The notes under the pieces: model-generated | Told to the model about the DNA's origin: nothing | Databases searched by the model: none | Seen by the model: the letters and a program-made list of their open reading frames with translations, nothing else | In this document: one piece after another, positions 21,655 to 30,925 of the stretch | Position numbering within the stretch: the first letter of the stretch is position 1 | Layout: each line of letters begins with the position of its first letter | Assembly: GCF_000173075.1 (NCBI RefSeq) | Contig: NZ_ABVL01000004.1 | Location: 434,001 to 498,000 of the forward strand | DNA length: 64,000 nucleotides | Direction of reading: 5' to 3' | Source: Chthoniobacter flavus Ellin428 | GTDB lineage: Bacteria; Verrucomicrobiota; Verrucomicrobiia; Chthoniobacterales; Chthoniobacteraceae | Made by a program: the position numbers and the translations under genes

Positions 21655-22734
21655 ATGTCCACGCCCGCCCTTCGCGCACACGCCGAACAGCAATTCGCCG
21701 ACGAACTCGCCGCGCTCGTCCGTCACGACGACAAACCGAAACCGCCGAATTGGAAGCTCTCTCCATGGGCGGTTGCCACCTATCTGCTCGGTGGCGAATT
21801 GGGCGGTGAGAAAATCTCCGCGAAATACATCGGCCAGCGCCGGGTCATCGAAATCGCCATCGCCACCCTGGCCACTGATCGCGCGCTGCTCCTGCTCGGC
21901 GTTCCCGGCACGGCGAAGTCCTGGGTCTCCGAGCATCTTTCCGCGGCGATCAGCGGCGATTCCACACTCCTCGTGCAAGGCACTGCCGGCACGCCCGAGG
22001 AAGCGGTGCGTTATGGTTGGAACTACGCGCAGCTCCTGGCCAAAGGGCCGTCGTTGGAGGCCCTCGTGCCGAGTCCGGTCATGCGCGGGATGCGCGAGGG
22101 CCGTATCACCCGGGTGGAAGAGCTCACCCGCATTCCGGCGGACGTGCAGGATTCGCTCATCACGATTCTTTCCGAAAAAGCGCTGCCCATTCCCGAGCTC
22201 GGTGACGAAGTGCAGGCCCGTAAAGGTTTCAATGTCATCGCCACCGCCAACGATCGCGACAAGGGTGTGAACGATCTTTCCAGTGCGCTCAAGCGTCGCT
22301 TCAACACCGTCGTGCTTCCCTTGCCGGAAAGCGTGGACGAGGAGGTCGAGATCGTGCGCACGCGCGTGGCCAGCCTTGGCAAAGCACTGGAAATTCCCGC
22401 GGAACCGCCGGCTCTCGAGGAGATCCGCCGCTTGGTCACCATCTTCCGCGAGCTGCGCGCCGGCGCCACTGCCGATGGCAAAACCAAGCTCAAGTCACCC
22501 AGCGGCACCTTGAGCACGGCGGAAGCGATCTCCGTCGTCAATCAAGGCCTGAGCCTCGCCGCGCATTTCGGCGATGGTTCCCTGCGCGCGGCGGACCTTG
22601 CCGGCGGGGTGCTCGGCGCCGTCGTGAAGGATCCGGTGCAGGACAAAGTCGTCTGGCAGGAATATCTCGAGACCGTGGTGAAAGAGCGTGACGGCTGGAA
22701 GGATTTGTATCGGGCCTGCCGTGAACTCAGCTAG
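21655..22734 (+). CDS. MoxR-type AAA+ ATPase (YehL-like)
   Basis: A 359-residue AAA+ ATPase. Walker A is GVPGTAKS (82-89). The Walker-B position reads ITRVEEL (151-157), with Glu where Asp is usual. Sensor-1 region NVIATANDRDKG (about 193-204) and arginine finger KRRFNTVV follow. MoxR ATPases work with VWA-domain proteins to remodel or insert metals or cofactors into targets; the VWA partner is three genes downstream (26078). The start is one base after the DUF5691 stop. The substrate of the complex is unknown. Confidence 0.88.
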   Translation: MSTPALRAHAEQQFADELAALVRHDDKPKPPNWKLSPWAVATYLLGGELGGEKISAKYIGQRRVIEIAIATLATDRALLLLGVPGTAKSWVSEHLSAAISGDSTLLVQGTAGTPEEAVRYGWNYAQLLAKGPSLEALVPSPVMRGMREGRITRVEELTRIPADVQDSLITILSEKALPIPELGDEVQARKGFNVIATANDRDKGVNDLSSALKRRFNTVVLPLPESVDEEVEIVRTRVASLGKALEIPAEPPALEEIRRLVTIFRELRAGATADGKTKLKSPSGTLSTAEAISVVNQGLSLAAHFGDGSLRAADLAGGVLGAVVKDPVQDKVVWQEYLETVVKERDGWKDLYRACRELS

Positions 22735-22745
22735 CCGCCATTGCC

Positions 22746-23853
22746 ATGCAAGACGCCGCCTCTCTTCATGCCCGTCGCGTGGCGCAGCTCGCTGCGACTC
22801 TCGCCGCGCGGATTCCGCTGCAGTATCTGCGCGATCCGCTGTCGCTCGATCACATCGCCGCCCGCTGGTGTGAGCGGCAGCGGGTTTGGCACGGGCCGGA
22901 GCATCTGCTCGCGCTACTCGATGAGATCGACACGCTGCCGGCCGGCGTGGACCGCGATATCCTCCTGCTCGTTGCGCTGTATCACGACGCCATCTACGAT
23001 CCCCGCGCGGCGAATAACGAAGAAGCCAGCGCTGCCTTGTTGCTGGCTCACGCCGTCGAGCCGCAGGATACGATCATCGTGCAAGCGGCGGAGATCATCG
23101 TCGCTTCCAAATGGTCGCAACCACCCACGACGCCATTGGCGCAGCGGTTCTTTGCCATGGACGCGCGCCAGCTCGGCGACGAATGCCCGTTGCAGGAACG
23201 TCTCGCCTACGAGCGGGCGATTTTCTGCGAATACCAGTGGGCCGATTGGACGACCTATCGCACGAAGCGGCGCGAGTTCCTGCAAGGTTGGGCGCGGATG
23301 TTTCCCCAGCATCAGCGCGGTGTCGCGGAATGTTACGAACTGCTCGCCGGTCTGCGTCCACGCGTGGCGGTTTACCCCGGTAGCTTCGCACCGTTTCATC
23401 TCGGGCATCTTTCCATCCTGCGCCAGGCGGAGTCGGTCTTCGACAAAGTCATCATTGCCGTGGGCGTGAATCGGCAGAAGTCCGGAGCGGTGGAGACGGC
23501 CCAGGCGCGTTCGATGGAACTGCAGGCGCGGCTGCGCTATCATGAGGTGGCGTCCTTCACTGGTTTGCTCACGAGTTTCGTCGAACAGATGGAGGTGCCC
23601 GGTCACCGTGGTGCGAGGTGTTCGCGACGGCACGGATCTCGAGGCAGAGCTGCGCTTCGTCCGTTTCCTCAACGAGCTGCGCGCCGGAACCGGCGTAGTT
23701 TGGATCAGTTGCGAAGCGGAATACCAACATCTTAGCTCCAGCGCCATCCGTGAACTGGAAGCCATTGAACCAGGAGCGGGAGAACGTTATGTGCCCGCGA
23801 CGGCGACGATCTACGACCTCGTCGATCAGAAACAGCCGGGCGTCGCGCGATGA
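22746..23853 (+). CDS. HD-hydrolase / CoaD-like nucleotidyltransferase fusion, interrupted by a frameshift
   Basis: The first 200 or so residues are a COG4339-type HD protein: RVWHGPEHLLALLDE, then LYHDAIYDPRAANNEEASA with H80-D81. Residues 207 onward are a phosphopantetheine-adenylyltransferase-like domain: AVYPGSFAPFHLGHLSILRQ with HxGH at 218-221, then FDKVIIAVGVN. The frame breaks at CCC (23598-23600): the first frame runs on as non-homologous sequence to 23735. The frame one base on continues VTVVRGVRDGTDLEAEL, EAEYQHLSSSAIREL and ends at 23853, matching the CoaD order RGxR...SSS. One extra C explains it; sequencing error or real mutation. It overlaps the DUF5682 start by four bases. Nucleotidyltransferase substrate uncertain: pantetheine phosphate, or NaMN given the adjacent NAD genes. 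Confidence 0.75.
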
Positions 23854-26081
23854 GCACTGAGACGCATATCCTTGGCATTCGTCATCACGGCCCCGGCTCG
23901 GCCCGGAGTGTGGTCGCCGCGTTGGACGCGATTCGCCCGCAGGTACTCCTCGTCGAGGGACCGCCGGATGCCGATGAGCTCCTTCCACTGGTCGCCCACG
24001 TGGAGATGCGGCCGCCGGTCGCGCTGCTCATCTATCGTCCCGATGATCCGAAGCGCGCGGTGTTTTATCCGTTTGCGGCGTTTTCACCGGAATGGCAGGC
24101 GATCCGCTGGGCGTTGGTGAATCAGGTGCCGGTGCGCTTCATGGACCTGCCGCAGCGGCATCGCCTCGCCCTCGATGCCGAGGAGCGGGAGAGCACTGCG
24201 TTGAACGACCCGGATCGCCGGGTGCGGCGCGATCCCTTTACCCTCATTGCCGAGGCGGCGGGCTTCTCCGATAGCGAGCGCTGGTGGGAGGAGCAGTTCG
24301 AAAAGCGTCATGCCGGCCCTGAAATCTTCAAAGTGGTGCTCGAACTCATGACTGCACTGCGCGAGGAGCAGCCGATCGAATCTTTGGATCTGCGGCGCGA
24401 AGCGTGGATGCGGCAAACCATGCGCGAGGCGCAGAAGGAAGGCCACGAGCGAGTTGCAGTGGTCTGTGGCGCATGGCACGCGCCTGCGTTGGCGACTATG
24501 CCTACGGCGAAGAGCGATACGGAGGTATTGCGCGGACTGCCCAAAGTCACTGTGGCCGCGACCTGGCTGCCGTGGACACATCGGCGATTGACCTTCGCCA
24601 GCGGATACGGCGCGGGCATTCACTCGCCGGGCTACTACGAGCATCTCTGGGCGCTGGGGCATGACGGCCAGTTGGCGACTCGGTGGATGACCCGGGTCGC
24701 GCATTTGCTCCGGGCGGAAGATTTGGAGAGCTCGACCGCAAGTATCATCGAAGCCACGCGTCTGGCGGAAACGGCGGCCGTGTTGCGCGGTTGTGTGGTG
24801 CCAGGGCTCGCGGAATTCAACGATGCGGCCCAGGCGGTGTTCTGTTTTGGCGATGCCGCGCCGATGGCGCTCATTCGCGAGCGTCTCATCGTCGGCGAAG
24901 TGTTGGGTGGCGTTCCGACGGAAGCTCCCCAAGTGCCGCTGCAGCGCGATTTCCAAAAGGAGACCAAGCGTCTGCGCCTGCCGCCGGAGGCCTTGGATCG
25001 CAAGCTGGAACTCGACTTGCGCAAGCCCAACGATCTCGATCGCAGCCAGTTGCTGCATCGGTTGCGCTTGCTTCGGGTCGCTTGGGGCAAACCGGAGACG
25101 GCGCGAGGGAAGGGGACTTTCAAGGAGGCCTGGACGCTGCGCTGGGAGCCGGAGCTGGAAGTAGCGCTCATCGAAAGTGCGCCGTGGGGAAATACCATCG
25201 CCGAGGCGGCGACACGTTTTACCATCGAGCGCGCGACGCAATGTGAAACATTGCCGGAGCTGACGGCGCTGGTCGAAATCCTCCTGCTGGCCGAGTTGCC
25301 TGAAGCTGTGGAGAGCGTGATGCAGCAGCTGGAGAATCAGGCGGCGCTGACGAGTGATGTGGGCCACTTGATGGATGCCCTGCCGCCACTCACCGCCGTG
25401 CTGCGCTACGGCAATGTCCGCCAGACCGATGCTACCATGGTGAGTCATGTGGTGTCGGGGCTGGTGGCCCGCATTTGCGTGGGGCTGCCGCCGGCGTGTT
25501 CCGCCCTGAACGATGACGCCGCCGCGGAAATGCAAACGCGAGTGAATGCCACGCAGAGCGCGCTGTCCACGCTGGCGGACGAAAGTCTACGCACGGCGTG
25601 GAGCGCGACGCTGCGCCAATTGGTGGAGGACGACGCGCTTCATGGCCTGATCACCGGACGCTGCACGAGGCTGCTTCTCGACGACGGAGTGCTCGCAGCG
25701 GGCGAGGTGGCGGCCCGTCTTTCCCGCCACCTTTCGCGGGCGAATCCGCCCAACCAGACTGCGGCGTGGATCGAGGGTTTCCTCGCTGGAAGCGGCCTGG
25801 TGTTGCTGCACCAGATGCCGCTTTGGAATCTGCTCGATGGCTGGCTGAGTTCCTTGACGCCGGATCATTTTACCGAAGTGCTGCCGCTGTTGCGCCGCAC
25901 TTTTTCCACCTTTGCTCCACCGGAACGGCGGCAGATGGGAGAACTTGCCAAAAGCGGCATTGGTTCCGTGACCACCCTGACGGCGGCGCCGAGCGAAGAA
26001 GATATCGACGAAGAGCGCGCCAACCGGCTCCTGCCGACATTCTCGCTGCTCCTCGGAAACCCACCGGAGACCAGATCATGA
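23850..26081 (+). CDS. DUF5682 family protein (YehM-like)
   Basis: A 743-residue protein whose N-terminus HILGIRHHGPGSARSVVAAL, LLVEGPPDADELLPL and FYPFAAFSPEWQAIRWA is characteristic of the DUF5682 group. It resembles the ChaN/TraB-like superfamily start (His and Glu pairs at strand ends), so a metal-dependent activity is possible but unproven. A second conserved block RVAVVCGAWHAPAL lies near 205. The C-terminal half is helical. It overlaps both neighbours by four bases (ATGA), so translation is coupled with the HD-CoaD-like gene before and the VWA gene after. E. coli yehM holds the equivalent place. Confidence 0.8.
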   Translation: MSTETHILGIRHHGPGSARSVVAALDAIRPQVLLVEGPPDADELLPLVAHVEMRPPVALLIYRPDDPKRAVFYPFAAFSPEWQAIRWALVNQVPVRFMDLPQRHRLALDAEERESTALNDPDRRVRRDPFTLIAEAAGFSDSERWWEEQFEKRHAGPEIFKVVLELMTALREEQPIESLDLRREAWMRQTMREAQKEGHERVAVVCGAWHAPALATMPTAKSDTEVLRGLPKVTVAATWLPWTHRRLTFASGYGAGIHSPGYYEHLWALGHDGQLATRWMTRVAHLLRAEDLESSTASIIEATRLAETAAVLRGCVVPGLAEFNDAAQAVFCFGDAAPMALIRERLIVGEVLGGVPTEAPQVPLQRDFQKETKRLRLPPEALDRKLELDLRKPNDLDRSQLLHRLRLLRVAWGKPETARGKGTFKEAWTLRWEPELEVALIESAPWGNTIAEAATRFTIERATQCETLPELTALVEILLLAELPEAVESVMQQLENQAALTSDVGHLMDALPPLTAVLRYGNVRQTDATMVSHVVSGLVARICVGLPPACSALNDDAAAEMQTRVNATQSALSTLADESLRTAWSATLRQLVEDDALHGLITGRCTRLLLDDGVLAAGEVAARLSRHLSRANPPNQTAAWIEGFLAGSGLVLLHQMPLWNLLDGWLSSLTPDHFTEVLPLLRRTFSTFAPPERRQMGELAKSGIGSVTTLTAAPSEEDIDEERANRLLPTFSLLLGNPPETRS

Positions 26082-27280
26082 ACACTCCTTCCACGGAAGA
26101 ACGTCTCCATCGCTGGCGCCTGGTCCTGGGCGCCGCGGAAAAGAGCGACGGCACCGGCTGTGCCTTGTCCGCCGACGAATTGCGTCTCGATGCCGCTCTT
26201 TCAGCGCTCTACGACGCGCAGGGTTTCGGCGGCCAGGGTGGCGGAAAGCGTAGTGCCGATTTAAGCGCCTCCTCGCCGAACGTGACTCGCTGGCTGGGCG
26301 ACATTCGCCAATTCTTTCCGAAGTCCATCGTCCAGGTGATGCAGAAGGACGCCATGGAGCGGCTTAATCTCAAGCGCCTGCTGCTCGAGCCGGAGATGCT
26401 CGAGACGGTGGAACCAGATATCCATCTCGTCGGCACGCTGCTCTCGCTCAATTCAGTGATTCCAGAAAAGACCAAGGCTACCGCCCGGTTGGTCGTTCGT
26501 CGGGTGGTCGAGGAACTGGAGCGTCGGCTGGCCAGCCCGTTGCGCCAGGCGATCACCGGCAGCCTCAACCGCTCCGCGCGCAACCGCCGGCCGCGCCACA
26601 ACGAGATCGATTGGCACCGCACCATCCGGGCGAACTTAAAGCACTACCAGCCTGAATACCGCACCATCGTCCCGGAGACGCGGATCGGTTTCGGTCGCAA
26701 GACCGCCGCCCTGCGCGATATCATTCTCTGCGTGGACCAGAGCGGTTCGATGGCCGGTTCGATCGTCTATTCCGGAGTCATGGCCGCGGTGATGGCGTCC
26801 CTGCGGGCGGTGCGGACGTCCCTCGTTTTCTTCGATACCGCGGTAGTCGATATGACGGAAAAGCTGGCTGATCCGGTCGATGTGCTCTTCGGTGCGCAAT
26901 TGGGCGGTGGCACGGACATTCATCGCGCGGTGACTTACTGCCAGAGTCTCATCGCGCGTCCCGCGGAAACCATCTTTGTCCTCATCAGCGATCTCATCGA
27001 GGGCGGAAACAAGGAGCAGCTCTACCAGCGCGTCGCCTCGATCGCCGCCAGCGGCGTGAATATGATCACGCTGCTCGCCCTCGATGATTCCGGAGCACCC
27101 TGCTTCGATCACGAAGTCGCGGGCACGTTTACCTCCCTCGGGGTTCCATCGTTTACCTGCACGCCAGATCTTTTTCCGGACCTGATGGCGAACGCTATTC
27201 AGCGACGCGATATCAGCCAATGGGCGGCGACCCAGGGGATCAAAGTCGAGCGCGGTGAAAAGCCAGCCACCAAAAAGTGA
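26078..27280 (+). CDS. VWA-domain protein, MoxR partner (YehP/CoxE-like)
   Basis: A 400-residue protein with a C-terminal von Willebrand A domain holding a complete MIDAS: CVDQSGSMAGS (D220, S222, S224), GGGTDIH (T279) and VLISDL (D305). The N-terminal 200 residues are helical and basic, with SLNRSARNRRPRHNEIDWHRTI before the VWA, as in CoxE-like proteins. There is no signal peptide, so the MoxR-VWA complex would act in the cytoplasm. Start ATG 26078 overlaps the DUF5682 stop. It ends 14 bp before the -35 of the pncB promoter; no terminator is seen between, so read-through into the NAD genes is possible. Confidence 0.88.
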   Translation: MNTPSTEERLHRWRLVLGAAEKSDGTGCALSADELRLDAALSALYDAQGFGGQGGGKRSADLSASSPNVTRWLGDIRQFFPKSIVQVMQKDAMERLNLKRLLLEPEMLETVEPDIHLVGTLLSLNSVIPEKTKATARLVVRRVVEELERRLASPLRQAITGSLNRSARNRRPRHNEIDWHRTIRANLKHYQPEYRTIVPETRIGFGRKTAALRDIILCVDQSGSMAGSIVYSGVMAAVMASLRAVRTSLVFFDTAVVDMTEKLADPVDVLFGAQLGGGTDIHRAVTYCQSLIARPAETIFVLISDLIEGGNKEQLYQRVASIAASGVNMITLLALDDSGAPCFDHEVAGTFTSLGVPSFTCTPDLFPDLMANAIQRRDISQWAATQGIKVERGEKPATKK

Positions 27281-27293
27281 ATGGCATAACGGA

Positions 27294-27328
27294 TTGACCG
27301 AACACTAAGTGTGTAGTAGACACTAAGT
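27294..27328 (+). promoter_or_regulatory. Putative pncB promoter, possibly leaderless
   Basis: A -35-like TTGACC at 27294-27299 is followed after 17 bp by a weak -10 (TAGACA, 27317-27322). That places transcription start near 27329, the A of the pncB ATG, so the mRNA would be leaderless; no Shine-Dalgarno is present. The palindromic operator at 27306-27326 overlaps the spacer and -10. Prediction only. Confidence 0.4.
27306..27326 (+). promoter_or_regulatory. NrtR-like operator upstream of pncB
   Basis: A 21-bp palindrome TAAGTGT-N7-ACACTAA; only the second base breaks symmetry. A third half-site overlaps on the left (ACACTAAGTGT at 27302-27312). The same design occurs before pncA at 30886-30906, and a Nudix-wHTH regulator is encoded at 32683. 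Two matching palindromes at two NAD-salvage promoters strongly suggest one regulon. Confidence 0.7.
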
Positions 27329-28825
27329 ATGCAAACACCCCAACCTCCTCATCGCCGGTGCTCGGCTCTCCTGACCGATCTCTATCAGCTCACCATGGCT
27401 TACAGCTATTGGAAGGCGGGGGTGCAGTCGAAAGAGGCGGTCTTCCATCTCTTCTTCCGCACGCATCCTTTCAAAAGTGGTTTCAGCATCGCCTGCGGCC
27501 TCGGCGATGCGATCGAATATCTGCGTACCCTGGCCTTCCGCGACGAGGAACTCGCCTATCTCGGGACGCTGACCGGCGACGACGGAAAGCCGTTGTTCGA
27601 GCCGGCTTTTCTCGAATATCTGCGCACGATGGAATGGTGCTGCGATGTGGATGGCATCCCGGAAGGCACCGTAGTCTTTTCGCACGAGCCGTTGTTGCGC
27701 ATCCGCGGACCGTTGCTGCAGTGCCAGATCGTCGAGACGGCGCTGCTCAATCTCCTGAACTTCCAAACGCTCATCGCGACGAAAGCGGCGCGGGTCTGTC
27801 TTGCGGCTCAAGATGATCCGGTATTGGAATTTGGCCTGCGCCGGGCCCAGGGCGTGGATGGCGCGCTCGCTGCCAGTCGGGCAGCTTACATCGGTGGTTG
27901 CGCGGCGACCTCGAATGTCGAGGCCGGCTACCTGTTTGGCATCCCGGTTCGCGGGACTCATGCCCACAGCTGGGTGATGTCGTTCGACACGGAGGAAGAA
28001 GCATTCCGCGCTTACGCGGAAGCGATGCCGAACAACACCATCTTCCTCGTGGATACCTACGACACGCTGACCGGCGTGCAGCGGGCTATCGAGACAGGAC
28101 GCTGGCTGCGTGAACGCGGGCATGAACTCGGTGGCGTGCGTCTGGATTCGGGGGACCTGGCCTGGCTCAGCATCGAAACGCGGCGGATGCTCGATGAAGC
28201 CGGCTTTCCCAAGGCGCAGATTGTCGCCAGCAACGACCTCGACGAGCAGACGATATCGAGTCTCAAGCAACAGGGCGCGCGGATCAGCATCTGGGGCGTC
28301 GGCACGCGCCTGGTCACCGCCTACGATCAACCCGCGCTCGGCGGCGTTTACAAGCTCTCGGCGGTGCGGGAAAACGGCGGCCCGTGGCGTCATAAGATCA
28401 AGCTCTCGGAACAAACGGCGAAGATATCGACGCCGGGCCTGCAGCAGGTGCGCCGCTTTCGCGCGAATGGCTTCTTTCTTGGGGACATGATTTACGATCT
28501 CGACGCGCCCGCGGAAACGAGCCGGGTGATCGTGGATCGCGTGGACCTGACCCGACGCAAACAGATCCCCGAGAATGCCACGGCGGAGGATCTGCTCGTG
28601 CCGATCTTCCGGCGTGGACGATCGGTTTATGAGATGCCCCCGATTACGGCGATCCGCGACCGGGCGCAGGCCCAACTCGCCGGCTTCCATGAAGGTCACA
28701 AGCGATTCCTGAATCCACACGAGTATCCGGTGGGTCTCTCGCCTGCGCTGCACGATCTGCGTACCCGACTGATTCTGGCCGCCCGTGAAGGGCGCGAGAC
28801 GGGCCCGCGAGGGGAGACGCTGTGA
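27329..28825 (+). CDS. pncB: Nicotinate phosphoribosyltransferase
   Basis: This enzyme converts nicotinate, PRPP and ATP to nicotinate mononucleotide in the Preiss-Handler route to NAD. The 498-residue protein has [19 protein letters not shown] at the N-terminus, [51 protein letters not shown] and [12 protein letters not shown], in family order. Its ATG stands directly after the palindromic operator and has no ribosome-binding site. The stop overlaps the GTG start of nadE, so the two are coupled. Likely repressed by the NrtR-type protein encoded 5 kb downstream. Confidence 0.95.
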   Translation: MQTPQPPHRRCSALLTDLYQLTMAYSYWKAGVQSKEAVFHLFFRTHPFKSGFSIACGLGDAIEYLRTLAFRDEELAYLGTLTGDDGKPLFEPAFLEYLRTMEWCCDVDGIPEGTVVFSHEPLLRIRGPLLQCQIVETALLNLLNFQTLIATKAARVCLAAQDDPVLEFGLRRAQGVDGALAASRAAYIGGCAATSNVEAGYLFGIPVRGTHAHSWVMSFDTEEEAFRAYAEAMPNNTIFLVDTYDTLTGVQRAIETGRWLRERGHELGGVRLDSGDLAWLSIETRRMLDEAGFPKAQIVASNDLDEQTISSLKQQGARISIWGVGTRLVTAYDQPALGGVYKLSAVRENGGPWRHKIKLSEQTAKISTPGLQQVRRFRANGFFLGDMIYDLDAPAETSRVIVDRVDLTRRKQIPENATAEDLLVPIFRRGRSVYEMPPITAIRDRAQAQLAGFHEGHKRFLNPHEYPVGLSPALHDLRTRLILAAREGRETGPRGETL

Positions 28826-30819
28826 AATTACTGCATGTCGCCGCCGCGACGCTGAACCAGACGCCGCTCGACTGGGAAGGGAACAAGCGGAACATCCTCG
28901 CGGCCATCGCCGAGGCGCGGGTGAGGGGAGTCAGCGTCCTCTGCCTGCCGGAACTGTGTATCACCGGCTATGGATGTGAGGACGCTTTTCACTCGGCGGC
29001 GACCCACGCCACGGCCTGGGAGGTCTTGCAAGAGATCCTCCCTGCTACGCGGGGAATGATTGTCTCGCTGGGGTTGCCGATCTTTCATCGCAATGCGCTT
29101 TTCAATACGGCCGGTCTGGTGGTTGACGGACGCATCGTTGGTTTTGTCGGCAAACAGTTTCTTGCCGGAGACGGGATTCACTACGAGCCGCGATGGTTCA
29201 AGCCGTGGCCGTCGGGATTGCAGAGCACGATCGAGCGCAATGGACGCAGTTGTCCAATCGGCGATCTGTGTTTCGACTGTGGTGATATCCGAATTGGCTT
29301 CGAGATCTGCGAAGATGCCTGGGTCGCCGCTCGGCCGGGGGCGAATCTCGCCCGCCAGAGCGTGGACCTGCTCCTGAATCCCAGTGCCAGCCATTTTGCG
29401 TTTGGCAAAATCGAGGTGCGCCGCCGTTTTGTCGCGGAGGGATCGCGCGCCTTTGGGCTGACTTATGTTTACGCGAACATGGTTGGCAACGAGTCGGGAC
29501 GGGCGATCTTCGATGGCGGCGCACTGATCGCCACCGGTGGGCGGCTCGTGGCTGAAGGGAATCGGTTTTCGTTCGCCGATTGTGAGGTGACTTCCGCCGT
29601 GGTGGACCTGGAGCGGACGCGCATGGGGCAGGCACGCACCGGAAGTTTTCAGCCGGACCTTCAGAGCTCGGAGAGCGGCTGTGTGCGCTGCGATTTCGAT
29701 TTTCCCGTGCCGGCCATTGCGGATAACGGCGCCTCACGAGCGGCGTGGGAGGAGAGCCCTCAGATCAAGGAAGAAGAATTCACTCGGGCGATCGTGCTCG
29801 GGCTCTTCGACTATTTGCGCAAAAGCCGCTCGCACGGATTCGTCGTCTCTTTGAGCGGCGGAGCGGATTCGGCAGCGGTTACGATCCTGGCAGCGTTGAC
29901 GGCCAGACTCGGCCTCGTGTCCTTGGGGCGCGAGGGCTTTTTGGCCAAGCTTGGCTACCGGCACGATCTGAGTGAATTACCCGAAGCGAAACTGGTCGGC
30001 GCATTGGTGACGACGGTATACCAAGGCACGGCCAATAGCTCGGAGACGACACGCCACGCGGCGCGGGTGGTCGCCGAAGCCGTCGGAGTGACTCATTGCG
30101 AATGGGAGGTCGACGGCCTCGTTGCCGAATATACCCGCCTTGTTTCGACCGCGATCGGCCGGTCGCTGACCTGGTCGACGGATGATATTCCCCTGCAGAA
30201 TATCCAGGCCCGTGTCCGTGCGCCCGGCGCATGGATGCTGGCCAATCTCCGGAATGCGCTGCTATTGGCGACCAGCAACCGTTCCGAGGCGGCCGTCGGC
30301 TACGCCACCATGGATGGGGACACCTGTGGCGGCTTGAGCCCGATCGCGGGAATCGACAAAGCGTTCCTGCGCCAATGGCTGGCCTGGATGGAACAGCATG
30401 GCCCGGCGGAAACTGGCGCGATTCCCGAGTTGCACGTCATCAATGCGCAGGCGCCGACGGCCGAATTGCGGCCGCAGGAATATCACCAGACGGACGAAGA
30501 GGACTTGATGCCTTACCCGATCCTCGACGCGATCGAGCGGGCGGCGATTCGCGACAAGCAGAAGCCGATGGACGTCTATCTGCTCATGCGAAATCGATTT
30601 CCCGCTTATCCAGCCGGGCAAATGGCCGTATGGGTGGAGCGTTTCTTCACGCTTTGGAGTCGCAACCAATGGAAGCGTGAGCGTTATGCGCCCTCCTTCC
30701 ACGTCGACGACGAGAACCTCGATCCGAAGACGTGGTGCCGCTTCCCGATCCTGTCGGGTGGCTTTGTCCGGGAATTGGCGGAACTGCGGGCGTACGTTCA
30801 GGGCGAGAGTTTCCGGTAG
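28822..30819 (+). CDS. nadE: Glutamine-dependent NAD+ synthetase
   Basis: A two-domain enzyme making NAD from deamido-NAD, ATP and glutamine. N-terminal nitrilase-type glutaminase: [35 protein letters not shown] and nucleophile in GFEICEDAW (C163). C-terminal synthetase P-loop [15 protein letters not shown] around residue 343, then [21 protein letters not shown]. The 665-residue length is usual for the fused form. It starts with GTG overlapping the pncB stop (GTGA). A gap of about 60 bp separates its end from the next promoter. Confidence 0.95.
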   Translation: MKLLHVAAATLNQTPLDWEGNKRNILAAIAEARVRGVSVLCLPELCITGYGCEDAFHSAATHATAWEVLQEILPATRGMIVSLGLPIFHRNALFNTAGLVVDGRIVGFVGKQFLAGDGIHYEPRWFKPWPSGLQSTIERNGRSCPIGDLCFDCGDIRIGFEICEDAWVAARPGANLARQSVDLLLNPSASHFAFGKIEVRRRFVAEGSRAFGLTYVYANMVGNESGRAIFDGGALIATGGRLVAEGNRFSFADCEVTSAVVDLERTRMGQARTGSFQPDLQSSESGCVRCDFDFPVPAIADNGASRAAWEESPQIKEEEFTRAIVLGLFDYLRKSRSHGFVVSLSGGADSAAVTILAALTARLGLVSLGREGFLAKLGYRHDLSELPEAKLVGALVTTVYQGTANSSETTRHAARVVAEAVGVTHCEWEVDGLVAEYTRLVSTAIGRSLTWSTDDIPLQNIQARVRAPGAWMLANLRNALLLATSNRSEAAVGYATMDGDTCGGLSPIAGIDKAFLRQWLAWMEQHGPAETGAIPELHVINAQAPTAELRPQEYHQTDEEDLMPYPILDAIERAAIRDKQKPMDVYLLMRNRFPAYPAGQMAVWVERFFTLWSRNQWKRERYAPSFHVDDENLDPKTWCRFPILSGGFVRELAELRAYVQGESFR

Positions 30820-30836
30820 GGCGTTACGGGTTTTCC

Positions 30837-30867
30837 GGGCGTGGTTTTCATTCGAAAAAGACGCGCC
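30837..30867 (+). terminator. Possible imperfect hairpin after nadE
   Basis: GGCGT-gg-TTTTC-ATTC-GAAAA-ag-ACGC can fold into a stem with a two-by-two internal loop between the nadE stop and the pncA promoter. No U-run follows, so a terminator role is weak. Confidence 0.3.
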
Positions 30868-30880
30868 ATAAAGTTTCTCA

Positions 30881-30910
30881 TTGACTTAGTGTCCATACAA
30901 CACGAATACT
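30881..30910 (+). promoter_or_regulatory. Putative pncA-operon promoter
   Basis: TTGACT (30881-30886) matches a -35 box in five of six positions. AATACT (30905-30910) lies 18 bp on and matches a -10 in four of six. The NrtR-like palindrome fills the spacer, the classic position for repression. It would start the nine-gene pncA to NAD-kinase-like unit. Confidence 0.55.
30886..30906 (+). promoter_or_regulatory. NrtR-like operator upstream of pncA
   Basis: TTAGTGT-N7-ACACGAA: a 21-bp palindrome with one mismatch, the same spacing as the pncB site. A third half-site follows at once: ACACGAA-TAC-TTCGTGT (30900-30916) is a perfect 7-bp inverted repeat sharing the right arm. Confidence 0.7.
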
Positions 30911-30925
30911 TCGTGTAAGAAAAAC

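Noticed and set aside
24084..25535. 483-residue minus-strand frame
   Set aside because: Antisense to the DUF5682 gene, no recognisable motif.
27323..28753. 476-residue minus-strand frame
   Set aside because: Antisense to pncB; no motif.
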